From Actinomycetota bacterium (lineage in GTDB: Bacteria > Actinomycetota > Thermoleophilia > Gaiellales > Gaiellaceae), in assembly GCA_003136795.1 (NCBI GenBank), contig PLDP01000131.1:11547-21293 (forward strand): DNA of 9,747 nucleotides, given 5' to 3'. Numbering within the stretch: the first letter of the stretch is position 1; every line of letters starts with the position of its first letter. This document shows, in pieces, positions 1 through 6,717 of this stretch. Both the position numbers and the translations under genes were made by a program. Below the pieces are notes generated by a model. It had not been told where the DNA came from and made no database searches. It saw nothing but the letters and a program-made list of their open reading frames with translations.

Positions 1-1175
<1,175 letters not shown>

Positions 1176-1201
1176 GTCGTTACGTCTGCTGCGCGGATAT
1201 T

Positions 1202-1216
1202 CATGACGACCTCCTC
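1202..1216 (-). promoter_or_regulatory. Strong Shine-Dalgarno plus ATG for the cupredoxin gene
   Basis: On the minus strand GAGGAGGTCGTCATG carries a near-consensus ribosome binding site 6-7 nt before an ATG at 1204. It marks the likely true start of the cupredoxin gene even though the present reading frame from it (MNIRAADVTT) does not connect to the cupredoxin without a one-base correction. Confidence 0.6.
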
Positions 1217-1357
1217 GCCTCGTCTCAACAGGCCGCTAATCGGCCGCGGCGAGTAGCACGCGGGCTGCCTGTCGCGGCCCCCGAGGGGCGGCGCCGCTTG
1301 CTCGTGGAGGACTACCGTCGCTAGATACAAGGTAGCACGATCACAACTGTTTTCGCC

Positions 1358-1373
1358 CATGTGTAACATGTTA
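1358..1373. promoter_or_regulatory. Overlapping palindromes upstream of the ferredoxin operon (possible operator/promoter)
   Basis: In the divergent gap between the cupredoxin and fdxA genes, TAACATGTTA (1364-1373) is a perfect 10-bp palindrome. It overlaps CATGTGTAACATG (1358-1370), whose 5-bp arms flank GTA. The site is A+T-rich in a GC-rich background, lies 34-49 bp before the fdxA ATG, and contains TAACAT, a possible -10 element. That fits an operator for a dimeric regulator such as the SufR-like protein encoded at 2828-3511, but the link is inference. Confidence 0.4.
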
Positions 1374-1406
1374 AAGACTCCTGCGCGAAAGGATCGTGAC
1401 TGGCCA

Positions 1407-1715
1407 ATGACGTATGTGATTGCCGAGCCGTGTATCGACGTGAAGGACCGGGCCTGCGTCGACGTCTGCCCCGTGGACTGCATCCACGAGGTCGGCCGGA
1501 TGCTCGTGATCGACCCGGAGGAGTGCATCGACTGCGGCGCCTGCGAGCCGGAGTGCCCGGTCGAAGCGATCTTCCCCGAGGATGCGCTGCCGCAGAAGTG
1601 GCAGGAGTTCACGCCGATCAACGCGGCCTACCTGGAAGGAGCAGACGCTGTGGACAGCCTCGTCGCCTCCTACTGCGAGCGAAACGAGCTGCCGGCGATC
1701 GAGGGGCAGCGCTGA
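1407..1715 (+). CDS. fdxA: Seven-iron ferredoxin (3Fe-4S/4Fe-4S), FdxA type
   Basis: Cytoplasmic low-potential electron carrier of 102 residues, full length for FdxA. All seven cluster ligands are visible: C9, C17 and C50 for the 3Fe-4S cluster; C21, C40, C43 and C46 for the 4Fe-4S cluster. The extra C25 in the PVDCIHE motif is usual for this family. The start at ATG 1407 gives the canonical MTYVIAEPC; the frame is open further back to 1359, but those residues do not belong to the family. AAAGGA at 1387-1392 is a rather distant ribosome binding site. It heads an operon: its TGA overlaps the Rieske ATG by one base. FdxA-type ferredoxins tolerate oxygen and are often induced by redox or NO stress, which agrees with the neighbours. 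Its electron donor and acceptor cannot be told from sequence. Confidence 0.95.
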   Translation: MTYVIAEPCIDVKDRACVDVCPVDCIHEVGRMLVIDPEECIDCGACEPECPVEAIFPEDALPQKWQEFTPINAAYLEGADAVDSLVASYCERNELPAIEGQR

Positions 1716-2032
1716 TGCGGCGACTCGACGTCTGCGCGCTCGCCGAGCTCCCGGACGGCTCGGCGCTCGTCGTGCGTGACGGCCTTCTCGCGATCGGCGT
1801 CTACAACCTCGGCGGTGAGCTGTACGCGCTGGAGGATCGCTGCTCCCACGATGATGGCCCGCTCGCCGAAGGGGAGCTGGACGCCGAGGCAGGGGTCGCC
1901 GTCTGCCCGCGTCACGGCGCCCGCATCGACATCCGCAGCGGCCGCCCGCTCACGCTCCCCGCCGTGCTCCCGGTCGAGACGTTCCCCGTCCGGATTGAGG
2001 ACGGGCGTGTCCTCGTCGAACTCGACGCATGA
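1715..2032 (+). CDS. Rieske-type [2Fe-2S] ferredoxin (NirD/BphF-like small subunit)
   Basis: Soluble Rieske protein of 105 residues carrying a [2Fe-2S] cluster bound by two cysteines and two histidines: C43-S-H45 in RCSHDDGPL and C64-P-R-H67 in VCPRHGARID. The length and lack of a membrane anchor match stand-alone Rieske ferredoxins that serve dioxygenases or nitrite reductases. The same fold also accompanies SufS/SufU operons in actinobacteria, so the partner is uncertain. Its ATG at 1715 overlaps the fdxA TGA by one base, and its own stop overlaps the next start as ATGA, so the genes are probably cotranscribed and translationally coupled. The FAD-dependent reductase remnant at 7234-7747 belongs to the family that reduces such ferredoxins, a possible but distant partner. 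Confidence 0.92.
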   Translation: MRRLDVCALAELPDGSALVVRDGLLAIGVYNLGGELYALEDRCSHDDGPLAEGELDAEAGVAVCPRHGARIDIRSGRPLTLPAVLPVETFPVRIEDGRVLVELDA

Positions 2033-2259
2033 CCGCGACCGCCGGCGAGGAGACGCTCGAACGGCTCGGCGGGCTGCTCGACCGCGCGGTGCGCGCGCTC
2101 GGCAAGACCGGCGAAGCCGACGCCGCCTGCAGGCTCGCCGCCGAGGGCTGGTGGCTGCTGAAGGCCCCGGCACCGAAGGCGGCCCGGCGGCTGAACGCCA
2201 CGCTCCATTACCTGACCGTGCATTCCCGGAAGACCGACAAGAAGCGGGAGACTCGATGA
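2029..2259 (+). CDS. Unrecognised 76-residue helical protein between Rieske and DUF2249 genes
   Basis: I do not recognise this family. The protein is short, soluble-looking and probably all helical: an amphipathic first part (EETLERLGGLLDRAVRALGK), a central ACRLAAEGWWLLK with a tryptophan pair, and a second helix (AARRLNATLHYLTVH) before a very basic tail (SRKTDKKRETR). It has no signal peptide and no cluster-binding cysteine pattern (one cysteine only). Its ATG overlaps the Rieske stop as ATGA, and its own TGA overlaps the DUF2249 ATG the same way; this double coupling and normal codon use argue that it is a real gene. By position it may be a small partner of the Rieske or DUF2249 protein, but that is only context. 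Confidence 0.8.
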   Translation: MTATAGEETLERLGGLLDRAVRALGKTGEADAACRLAAEGWWLLKAPAPKAARRLNATLHYLTVHSRKTDKKRETR

Positions 2260-2498
2260 CCATCGACGCAGACACGATCCTGGACGTACGCAACGAGCCG
2301 CCCGCGCGGCGCCACGAGCTGATCTTCGACACTTACCATGCGCTCGTGCCCGGCGCCGGCTTCGTGCTCGTCAACGACCACGACCCGAAGCCGCTCTGGT
2401 ACCAGTTCGAGGCCGAGTACGCCGGCGCCTTCGCCTGGGACTATCTCGAGCAGGGCCCGGAGGTCTGGCGCGTCCGCATCGGCCGCCCGCAGGGATAG
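2256..2498 (+). CDS. DUF2249 domain protein
   Basis: An 80-residue stand-alone DUF2249 protein. Family landmarks are clear: LDVRNEPPARRHELIF at the start, then GAGFVLVNDHDPKPLWYQF, and WDYLEQGPEVWRVRI near the end. The fold is related to the TusA/SirA type, and DUF2249 proteins are repeatedly encoded beside hemerythrin/RIC, NnrS and nitric-oxide-related genes, as here; the biochemical role is not established. The VNDHDP segment with paired histidine and aspartate could bind metal, but I infer this only from its conservation. It is the last gene of the fdxA operon, coupled through ATGA to the 76-residue gene. Its stop at 2496-2498 is followed by about 100 bp before the convergent CopD-like remnant. 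Confidence 0.93.
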   Translation: MTIDADTILDVRNEPPARRHELIFDTYHALVPGAGFVLVNDHDPKPLWYQFEAEYAGAFAWDYLEQGPEVWRVRIGRPQG

Positions 2499-2600
2499 CC
2501 CCCCGTCCGGCTGCGGCGAGCGCAACGCCGAGCACCGGCGGCCAGCGTCAGGAGAAGGCTCGCCCAGCCGAGCACGACCACCACATGGCGCGCCGGGCAC

Positions 2601-2816
2601 TCACCGCTCGGCGGCGGCGATCCCGGGGCCGACGAGCACGGCGAGGGTGCTCCAGCCGATCGGCCGCCAACGGCGACCGATTCCAGCCAGCATCAGCGCT
2701 CGCTCGCGCGGCGGCAGTCGGCGCCCGTAGGGGACCGCGACCGTCACGATCGCGACGCTGCCGCCAACCCAGACGCAGGCGGCGAGCACGTGCAGCACGT
2801 CGATCGGCAGATCCAC
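2601..2816 (-). pseudogene. Truncated CopD-like membrane protein
   Basis: Starts at GTG 2816, 11 nt after the regulator's stop, and encodes 71 residues. The first membrane helix, LHVLAACVWVGGSVAIVTVA, and the following RRLPPRERALMLAGIGRRWRPIGW are typical of the small CopD/DUF2269-like integral membrane proteins of about 150 residues. The frame stops soon after the second helix (STLAVLVGPGIA). Past the stop, a different frame (about 2598-2500) reads HVVVVLGWASLLLTLAAGA, which looks like the last helix of the same protein. So the gene seems to have a frameshift near 2605-2601 and to lack some 40-50 central residues. It is the third gene of the DUF59-regulator operon. A genuine short two-helix protein is possible but less likely. 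Confidence 0.6.
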
Positions 2817-2827
2817 GAACGAGCCAG

Positions 2828-3511
2828 CTAGCGGGCTCGGGCCGCCAGGTGCGCGACGCAGAGATCCGGCTGCACGAACGGCTCCAGCTTCGTAGCGCTC
2901 GTGGTTGCGCCGAGCTCGGCAAGCGCGCCGCGGATCAGGCCGAGGTGGATCGGGCAGACGACCTCCTGGTGGCGGCGCGCGAGCTCAAGGAACGGGCAGG
3001 GGTGCATCAGGATCCGCCGCCCCCGCTTGCCCTTCTCCAGCTCCGGCTGGAAGCCGATCTCGGTGAGCAGCTCGACCAGCCGGTCGACCGCCTCTCCGTC
3101 CGAAAGCCGGGCGAACGGGGACGGCGAGTTGACGAGGTAGTGCCCCCAGGCGTCGCCGATCTCCTCCAGCTGCACGGTCGCCTTGCTGCCGAAGCTTGCC
3201 ACGAGCGCCGTCAGGATCTCCGCCAGCAGCCGGTAGCGGCGGCCACCCTCCTCGCCGACGGCGCCGGTCGCCCGGTAGACGAGCCGGGGCCGGCCCCGGC
3301 CCTGCGAGGGGACCGTCTCCGCGTCGGCCAGCCCCGCCTCGACGAGTGAGTTCAGGTGTACGCGCACCGTGTTCACATGCAGCCCGACCCGGCGTGCGAG
3401 CTCGCGCGCGTCTAGCGGACCGTCGTCGGCGAGATCGGCGAGGATCCGTGCCCGGCTCGGGTCGGCGAGCGCGCGATGCCGCCGCAGCGCCTGGTCTGCC
3501 TCGTCGCTCAT
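2828..3511 (-). CDS. SufR-like winged-helix transcriptional regulator with C-terminal cysteines
   Basis: DNA-binding regulator of 227 residues. A winged helix of ArsR/DeoR type occupies about residues 8-75 (LADPSRARILADLADDGPL, then LARRVGLHVNTVRVHLNSL as helix-turn-helix and GRGRPRLVYRAT as the wing). The C-terminal domain carries C173 in MHPCPFLELA, C187 in EVVCPIHLGL and C218 in PDLCVAHL. SufR proteins use cysteines in this part to hold an Fe-S cluster whose loss changes DNA binding, so I infer an Fe-S sensor of oxidative or nitrosative stress. It lies 7 nt after the DUF59 stop and is followed by the CopD-like remnant. Likely targets are the divergent promoter at 3840-3859 (autoregulation) and perhaps 6718-6739 and 1358-1373. 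It is unlikely to be a plain metal-sensing ArsR protein, because those lack this long C-terminal domain. Confidence 0.88.
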   Translation of the reverse strand: MSDEADQALRRHRALADPSRARILADLADDGPLDARELARRVGLHVNTVRVHLNSLVEAGLADAETVPSQGRGRPRLVYRATGAVGEEGGRRYRLLAEILTALVASFGSKATVQLEEIGDAWGHYLVNSPSPFARLSDGEAVDRLVELLTEIGFQPELEKGKRGRRILMHPCPFLELARRHQEVVCPIHLGLIRGALAELGATTSATKLEPFVQPDLCVAHLAARAR

Positions 3512-3518
3512 CGCACGC

Positions 3519-3839
3519 CTAACCGTACGCTTTGAGCAGGAACTTGGCGTCGTCGCTCATCCGTTGCGGCGACCAGGGCGGGTCGAACACGAGCTCGGTC
3601 TCCACCGTCTCGATCCCGTCGAGACCGCCGACGGCGTCGACGATGTCGCGCTCGATCATCGGCCCGATCGGACAGCCCATCGAGGTCAGCGTGTACACCA
3701 CCCGCACCCGTTTCTCCTCGCGCTCGATCGTGTAGACGAGCCCGAGCGAGACGATATCGAGACCGAGCTCGGGATCCTCGACGGTCGAGAGCACGGTCCA
3801 GGCAGCGGCTGTGAGCGCATCCATTCCCGAAAAACTCAT
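3519..3839 (-). CDS. DUF59/MIP18-family Fe-S cluster assembly factor (PaaD/SufT-like)
   Basis: A 106-residue cytoplasmic protein of the metal-sulfur cluster biosynthesis family. The family signature is complete: EDPELGLDIVSLGLVY, TSMGCPIGPMI with the conserved C56, and VFDPPWSPQRMSDDAK near the end. Members help deliver or mature Fe-S clusters in target proteins. The ATG at 3839 is preceded by only 6 nt after a TATACT element, so the mRNA is probably leaderless; a second ATG at 3824 is an alternative. It heads the operon with the SufR-like regulator and the CopD-like remnant, and is divergent from the NnrS-like gene with 20 bp between start codons. The context suggests Fe-S supply or rescue under stress rather than the phenylacetate pathway, because no paa genes are present. 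Confidence 0.92.
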   Translation of the reverse strand: MSFSGMDALTAAAWTVLSTVEDPELGLDIVSLGLVYTIEREEKRVRVVYTLTSMGCPIGPMIERDIVDAVGGLDGIETVETELVFDPPWSPQRMSDDAKFLLKAYG

Positions 3840-3859
3840 AGCAATAGTATAAAACAGAT
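3840..3859. promoter_or_regulatory. Compact bidirectional promoter with overlapping -10 elements
   Basis: Only 20 bp separate the divergent start codons at 3839 and 3860. TAGTAT (3845-3850) on the plus strand and TATACT (3851-3846) on the minus strand overlap by five bases and both fit the -10 consensus. Each lies 6-9 nt before an ATG, so both transcripts would begin at or next to the start codon (leaderless). No good -35 is seen on either side, which suggests an activator or a relaxed promoter. The stretch is A+T-rich in a GC-rich region. Confidence 0.6.
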
Positions 3860-4250
3860 ATGGCGATCTCGCGAGTCCGCTATCCGTTGCTCGCGTCGCT
3901 TGTCTGCGGCGTCTGGGCCGGTCTGCTGCGCTTCGGCTGGAGCCTGCCGAGCGGACGCGCGAACCTGATCGAGCTGCACGGGCCGCTGATGGTCTGCGGC
4001 TTCCTCGGCACCGTGATCTCGCTCGAGCGCGCCGTTGCCCTGCGCCGCGCCCTGGGGCTACCTCGCCCGGCGGGTCGGCGGCGACCTCGCCGGCAGCTTC
4101 ACCGCGGCACGCTGGGGCGGGCTGCTCAACGCGACCGCGATCGGGCTCTTCCTCCTGGCCACCATCGCCTCCGCTGCCCTCGCCCGCCGCACGAGGAGCG
4201 CTCGCACCGCGGCGCCCGCCCGTCTGCAGCCGGCTGGAGTCGGCCGGTGA
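3860..4250 (+). pseudogene. Broken NnrS-like polytopic membrane protein, internally deleted and frameshifted
   Basis: The first 60 or so residues from ATG 3860 (MAISRVRYPLLASLVCGVW, then LHGPLMVCGFLGTVISLERA) are the start of an NnrS-like integral membrane protein family with a conserved histidine in HGPLMV; such proteins are usually several hundred residues long. Near 4047-4052 one extra base moves the frame, after which PWGYLA and then RRVGGDLAGSFTAARWGGLLN with a final helix (AIGLFLLATIASAALARR) follow to TGA 4248-4250. The latter looks like the C-terminal end, so the middle of the protein, with most membrane helices, is missing. The stop overlaps the GTG of the next gene (GTGA). NnrS proteins are haem- and copper-containing and linked to NO stress; assigning this protein to that group is inference. 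Confidence 0.6.
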
Positions 4251-4621
4251 GCGCCGCCGTCGCCATCGGCAGGGATGAGCTGCTGGCCGAGCTGCGCCGC
4301 CTGTGTGCGCGCCTCCCCATCCCCCAGCCGGGCTGGCATCCCTACGTCTCGCACATCGCTGCCTGCCGGGACGACTTCGAGCACGCACTCGTGCTCGCCA
4401 CCGACTCCCCGGACGCACTCGAGGTCTTCGCTGCGCTCGTCGCCGGTGAGCTCGAGCCGGCCTTCGATTCGGATGCGTCGCTCGCGCCGACCGCCGCTTG
4501 GCGGCGGCTCGAGGCGCTGCCGATCCCGGACGGACAGCATCCGTACCTCGACGAGATCCTGCCCGCGCTCGAGGCGCTGCGATTCCTGCTCGTCGCGCTC
4601 AGCCGCACGGGAGCCGCCTGA
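4247..4621 (+). CDS. Unrecognised 124-residue protein in the NnrS/DUF2269 operon
   Basis: I do not recognise this family. The GTG start at 4247 overlaps the preceding TGA as GTGA, and the stop overlaps the next ATG (TGATG), so it is coupled on both sides. The protein is soluble-looking, acidic and mostly helical: a first helix (IGRDELLAELRRLCARL), then a proline- and aromatic-rich turn (PIPQPGWHPYVSHIAACRDD), a helix rich in alanine and leucine, and a last segment PIPDGQHPYLDEILPALEAL followed by RFLLVALSR. The two parts GWHPYVSHI and GQHPYLDEI resemble each other, hinting at an internal duplication with a repeated HPY motif. No signal peptide. There are two cysteines (C20 and C40) with no cluster pattern. 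It may act with the membrane proteins encoded on either side; the role is unknown. Confidence 0.82.
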   Translation: MSAAVAIGRDELLAELRRLCARLPIPQPGWHPYVSHIAACRDDFEHALVLATDSPDALEVFAALVAGELEPAFDSDASLAPTAAWRRLEALPIPDGQHPYLDEILPALEALRFLLVALSRTGAA

Positions 4622-5097
4622 TGGAGGATGTTGCACTGTTCTTCCACCTGCTCGGAGCGTTTTCGTTTGTCGCCGGCACGATCGTCGCCGGCGTCGCCTT
4701 CGAGACCTCCCGCCGGCGCGAGACGCCGGCCGAGATCGCATTGCTGCTCGGGCTGAGCCGGATCGGCGTCCTGCTCGTCGCGCTCGGCACGCTGCTCGTG
4801 CTCGCCTTCGGACTCTGGCTCGTCCACCTCGGCGCCTGGGGCTACGGCGCCGGCTGGGTCGACGCCGCGCTCGGCCTGCTGCTCGCGACCGTCGTCCTCG
4901 GCGCGCTCGGCGGGCAGCGGCCGAAGCGCGCGCGGAAGCTCGCCGTCCAGCTCGCGAGCGAGCAAGCTCCCGTCAACGCCGAGTTGCGCGCTCTGCTCGA
5001 CGACCCGGCCGGGCGCGCACTCAACTATCTCTCCGCCCTCCTTCTGCTCGCGATCATCGCGCTGATGGTCTTCAAGCCCGGCGCACCCCACTCCTGA
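4621..5097 (+). CDS. DUF2269 family integral membrane protein
   Basis: A 158-residue protein with four predicted membrane helices, at roughly residues 5-25, 42-66, 78-98 and 134-153. DUF2269 landmarks are the start FFHLLGAFSFVAGTIVAGVA, the cytoplasmic basic stretch GGQRPKRARKLA, and the end RALNYLSALLLLAIIALMVF. The family is of unknown function; the histidine in the first helix is conserved and such four-helix proteins have been compared with haem-binding CopD-type proteins. The ATG at 4621 shares its first base with the stop of the 124-residue gene. Immediately after its TGA comes the remnant of a radical SAM gene, so the original operon probably continued with that enzyme. Confidence 0.88.
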   Translation: MEDVALFFHLLGAFSFVAGTIVAGVAFETSRRRETPAEIALLLGLSRIGVLLVALGTLLVLAFGLWLVHLGAWGYGAGWVDAALGLLLATVVLGALGGQRPKRARKLAVQLASEQAPVNAELRALLDDPAGRALNYLSALLLLAIIALMVFKPGAPHS

Positions 5098-5300
5098 TGC
5101 CGTCGGCAGCGTGCGCAAGCGGAGCCTCGTCGAGGCCTACCGGGAAAGTCCGCTCCTGCGGGAGATCCGCGCCGCCCGCTTCCACGGCGATGCGGCGTCT
5201 GCGACTACACGGACATCTGTGGCGGCTCCCGCGCCCGCGCCTGCGCTGCTTCCGGTCATCCGCTCGGCGAGGATCCCGCCTTGCCGTACCTGCCGGCCCA
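5096..5300 (+). pseudogene. C-terminal remnant of a radical SAM/SPASM enzyme (NirJ/AhbD-like)
   Basis: From 5096 one frame reads VGSVRKRSLVEAYRESPLLREIR and RFHG, and after a one-base shift at about 5187-5190 the next frame reads RCGVCDYTDICGGSRARAC and ASGHPLGEDPA. This is the auxiliary Fe-S (SPASM) end of radical SAM enzymes of the NirJ/AhbD and TIGR04053 kind, with its CGVC...C spacing. Only about 65 of 350-400 residues remain; the radical SAM core with CxxxCxxC is absent. The remnant begins directly at the DUF2269 stop. Its 3' end overlaps the tail of the convergent membrane protein gene, and no clear native stop is seen, so 5300 is approximate. Family members modify haem d1 or haem precursors; the exact type cannot be told from this tail. 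Confidence 0.75.
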
Positions 5301-5996
5301 GGCGAGCGCCGGCAGCCCGGCGCGGAGCGTGTCGAAGGCTGCGAGAGCGGCGAGGACGGCCGCGACGCCGAGCAGCGATCCGCCCGCGATGACCATGTTC
5401 CGCGAGCCGGCGAGCACGGCGTCGATGACGACCTCGAGACCGGCCGCGAAGAGCGCCGCCTCGAGGAGCCAGAGCCGGCGCGGGTAGAGCGCGGCCTGCT
5501 TGGGGCGGGGGCCGGGTGGGCCACCAGGCCTAGAGCGAGAGCGAGAGCAGCTTGCCGAGGTGGCCGAGCGTCGCGCCGGCCGCCCAGCCCACGAGGAGTG
5601 CGAGCCGGCCGTCTCGGCGAGCGCGGCGGGCCAGAGCAAGCCAGTCGAGCTCGTGCGCGATCGCGATCGCGACCGCGAGCAGCGGGCCGGCGCAGAGCAG
5701 CGGCAGCGCCATAAGGCCGCGCAGCCGCGACGCGTCGGTGCGCAGCACGGTCGGCAGGATGTGCAGCGCGCCGCCGGTGACTGCCAGCGGCAGGAAGCCG
5801 AGCGCGACTAGGTGGACGGCGAGCAGCAGCCGCGGCGCCGCGACACCGCCGGCCGCTAGATCCCCCGCGGCGGCAATAAGCGCCACCGTCGCGGCCAGCC
5901 AGCAGGCGAGCACGGCCGCGAAGTAAAGCCGGCAACGAGCCGAGCCGGGGCCGGCCGGCCGAACCGCGCCCCGCGTGGCGCAACGGCTGCGCTCAC
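5256..5996 (-). pseudogene. Second NnrS-like polytopic membrane protein, frameshifted
   Basis: The natural start is GTG 5996, overlapping the stop of the RIC gene as GTGA, reading VSAAVAPRGARFGRPAPARL. A base is missing near 5928, and the coding continues one frame over with LYFAAVLACWLAATVALIAA, LAVHLVALGFLPLAVTGGAL with HILPTVLR, and GWAAGATLGHLGKLLSLSL. A TAG at 5532-5530 interrupts it inside a short GAGCGA repeat; the third frame resumes with GPRPKQAALYPRRLWLLEAA and further hydrophobic helices down to TGA 5258-5256. About 245 residues and several membrane helices are recoverable. Histidines in LAVHLVALGF, GGALHILP and TLGHLGK are candidate haem or copper ligands. It belongs with the NnrS-like group by inference. 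Unless the indels are assembly errors, it is broken. Confidence 0.65.
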
Positions 5997-6664
5997 CCGC
6001 CGGCTGCGAGGGCGCGCGGGAAGAGAATATTGTTCTCCTCGTGCACGTGCTGGTGCACGTCGAGCTCGAGCCCGTGCAGCCCCTGAAGCAGCGCTAGGTG
6101 TGTGTTGCAGAGCGCAGCCCCGGTCTCGTAGCCGCCGCCGAGCTCGCGCAGGCGGCGCAAACGGGCGCCGGTGGTGTCGTGTTCGCCGAGCAGCCGCTCG
6201 AACTCGCTGCGATCGACTGCCCTGCCTGCGGCGAGCGCCGGAAACAGTGCGCGCTCCTCGTCGGCGATGTGCTCTTCGAGTTCGCCGCGCAGCCCCGCCA
6301 GCTCGTCACGCAACTCGTGCAACGCCGGAAGCACGTCTCCGTGGACCGCGGCGGCCCGCTCGGCCAGCTCACTCAGGCGCGGCAGATCCCAACGCAGCCG
6401 ACCGTGGTGGGCCTCGACGATGTGCGCGCAGAGCTCCGCTAGCGGCGCACTCGCCCAGTCCGTCGACTCCGTCGCCACCGGCTCGAGATCCCGCTCCAAG
6501 AAGACGGTAACGGTCGCAGCGTCGAGACCCTGCTCGACACACGCCTCCGCCAGGCTGCGGCGACCGCCGCAGCAGTAGTCGAGCCCCAGCCGCGCCAGCA
6601 CACGCGCCGAGGCGGGACGCTCGAGCACGAGCTCGGCGAGGCTACGAGACGGATCGATCGTCAT
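5993..6664 (-). CDS. Iron-sulfur cluster repair di-iron protein (RIC; ScdA/YtfE/DnrN family)
   Basis: A 223-residue cytoplasmic protein of the family that repairs Fe-S clusters damaged by NO or oxidants through a hemerythrin-like di-iron centre. The N-terminal ScdA_N domain (about 1-62) has the signature LGLDYCCGGRRSLAEAC with C31 and C32. The hemerythrin domain supplies the expected ligands: H86 or H87, H132 with E136 (EEHIADEE), H162 (LLGEHD), and H206 with E210 (QHVHEENNILFP). The length matches E. coli YtfE (220). GGAGG precedes ATG 6664 at good spacing. It is transcribed divergently from the OsmC gene across a shared A+T-rich palindrome, and is followed by the NnrS-like gene through a GTGA overlap. 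This gene is the strongest evidence for a nitrosative-stress role of the region. Confidence 0.95.
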   Translation of the reverse strand: MTIDPSRSLAELVLERPASARVLARLGLDYCCGGRRSLAEACVEQGLDAATVTVFLERDLEPVATESTDWASAPLAELCAHIVEAHHGRLRWDLPRLSELAERAAAVHGDVLPALHELRDELAGLRGELEEHIADEERALFPALAAGRAVDRSEFERLLGEHDTTGARLRRLRELGGGYETGAALCNTHLALLQGLHGLELDVHQHVHEENNILFPRALAAGG

Positions 6665-6717
6665 GGGAGGCTCCCTCCGTTGTCGGTGATCGTCATTTTA
6701 GCATTCAGAGACGGTGC

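Noticed and set aside
1277..1289. GCCCC-CGA-GGGGC hairpin in the cupredoxin leader
   Set aside because: A 5-bp stem in very GC-rich sequence is expected by chance; no riboswitch-like or terminator features accompany it.
2514..2530. CGGCG...CGCCG hairpin between the convergent DUF2249 and CopD-like genes as a terminator
   Set aside because: Short stem, no T-run, and it may be former coding sequence of the CopD-like gene.
4275..5714. Very long plus-strand open frame (479 residues)
   Set aside because: It consists of Arg/Ser/Pro-rich sequence in the wrong frame of three recognisable genes and crosses their borders; a GC-rich shadow.
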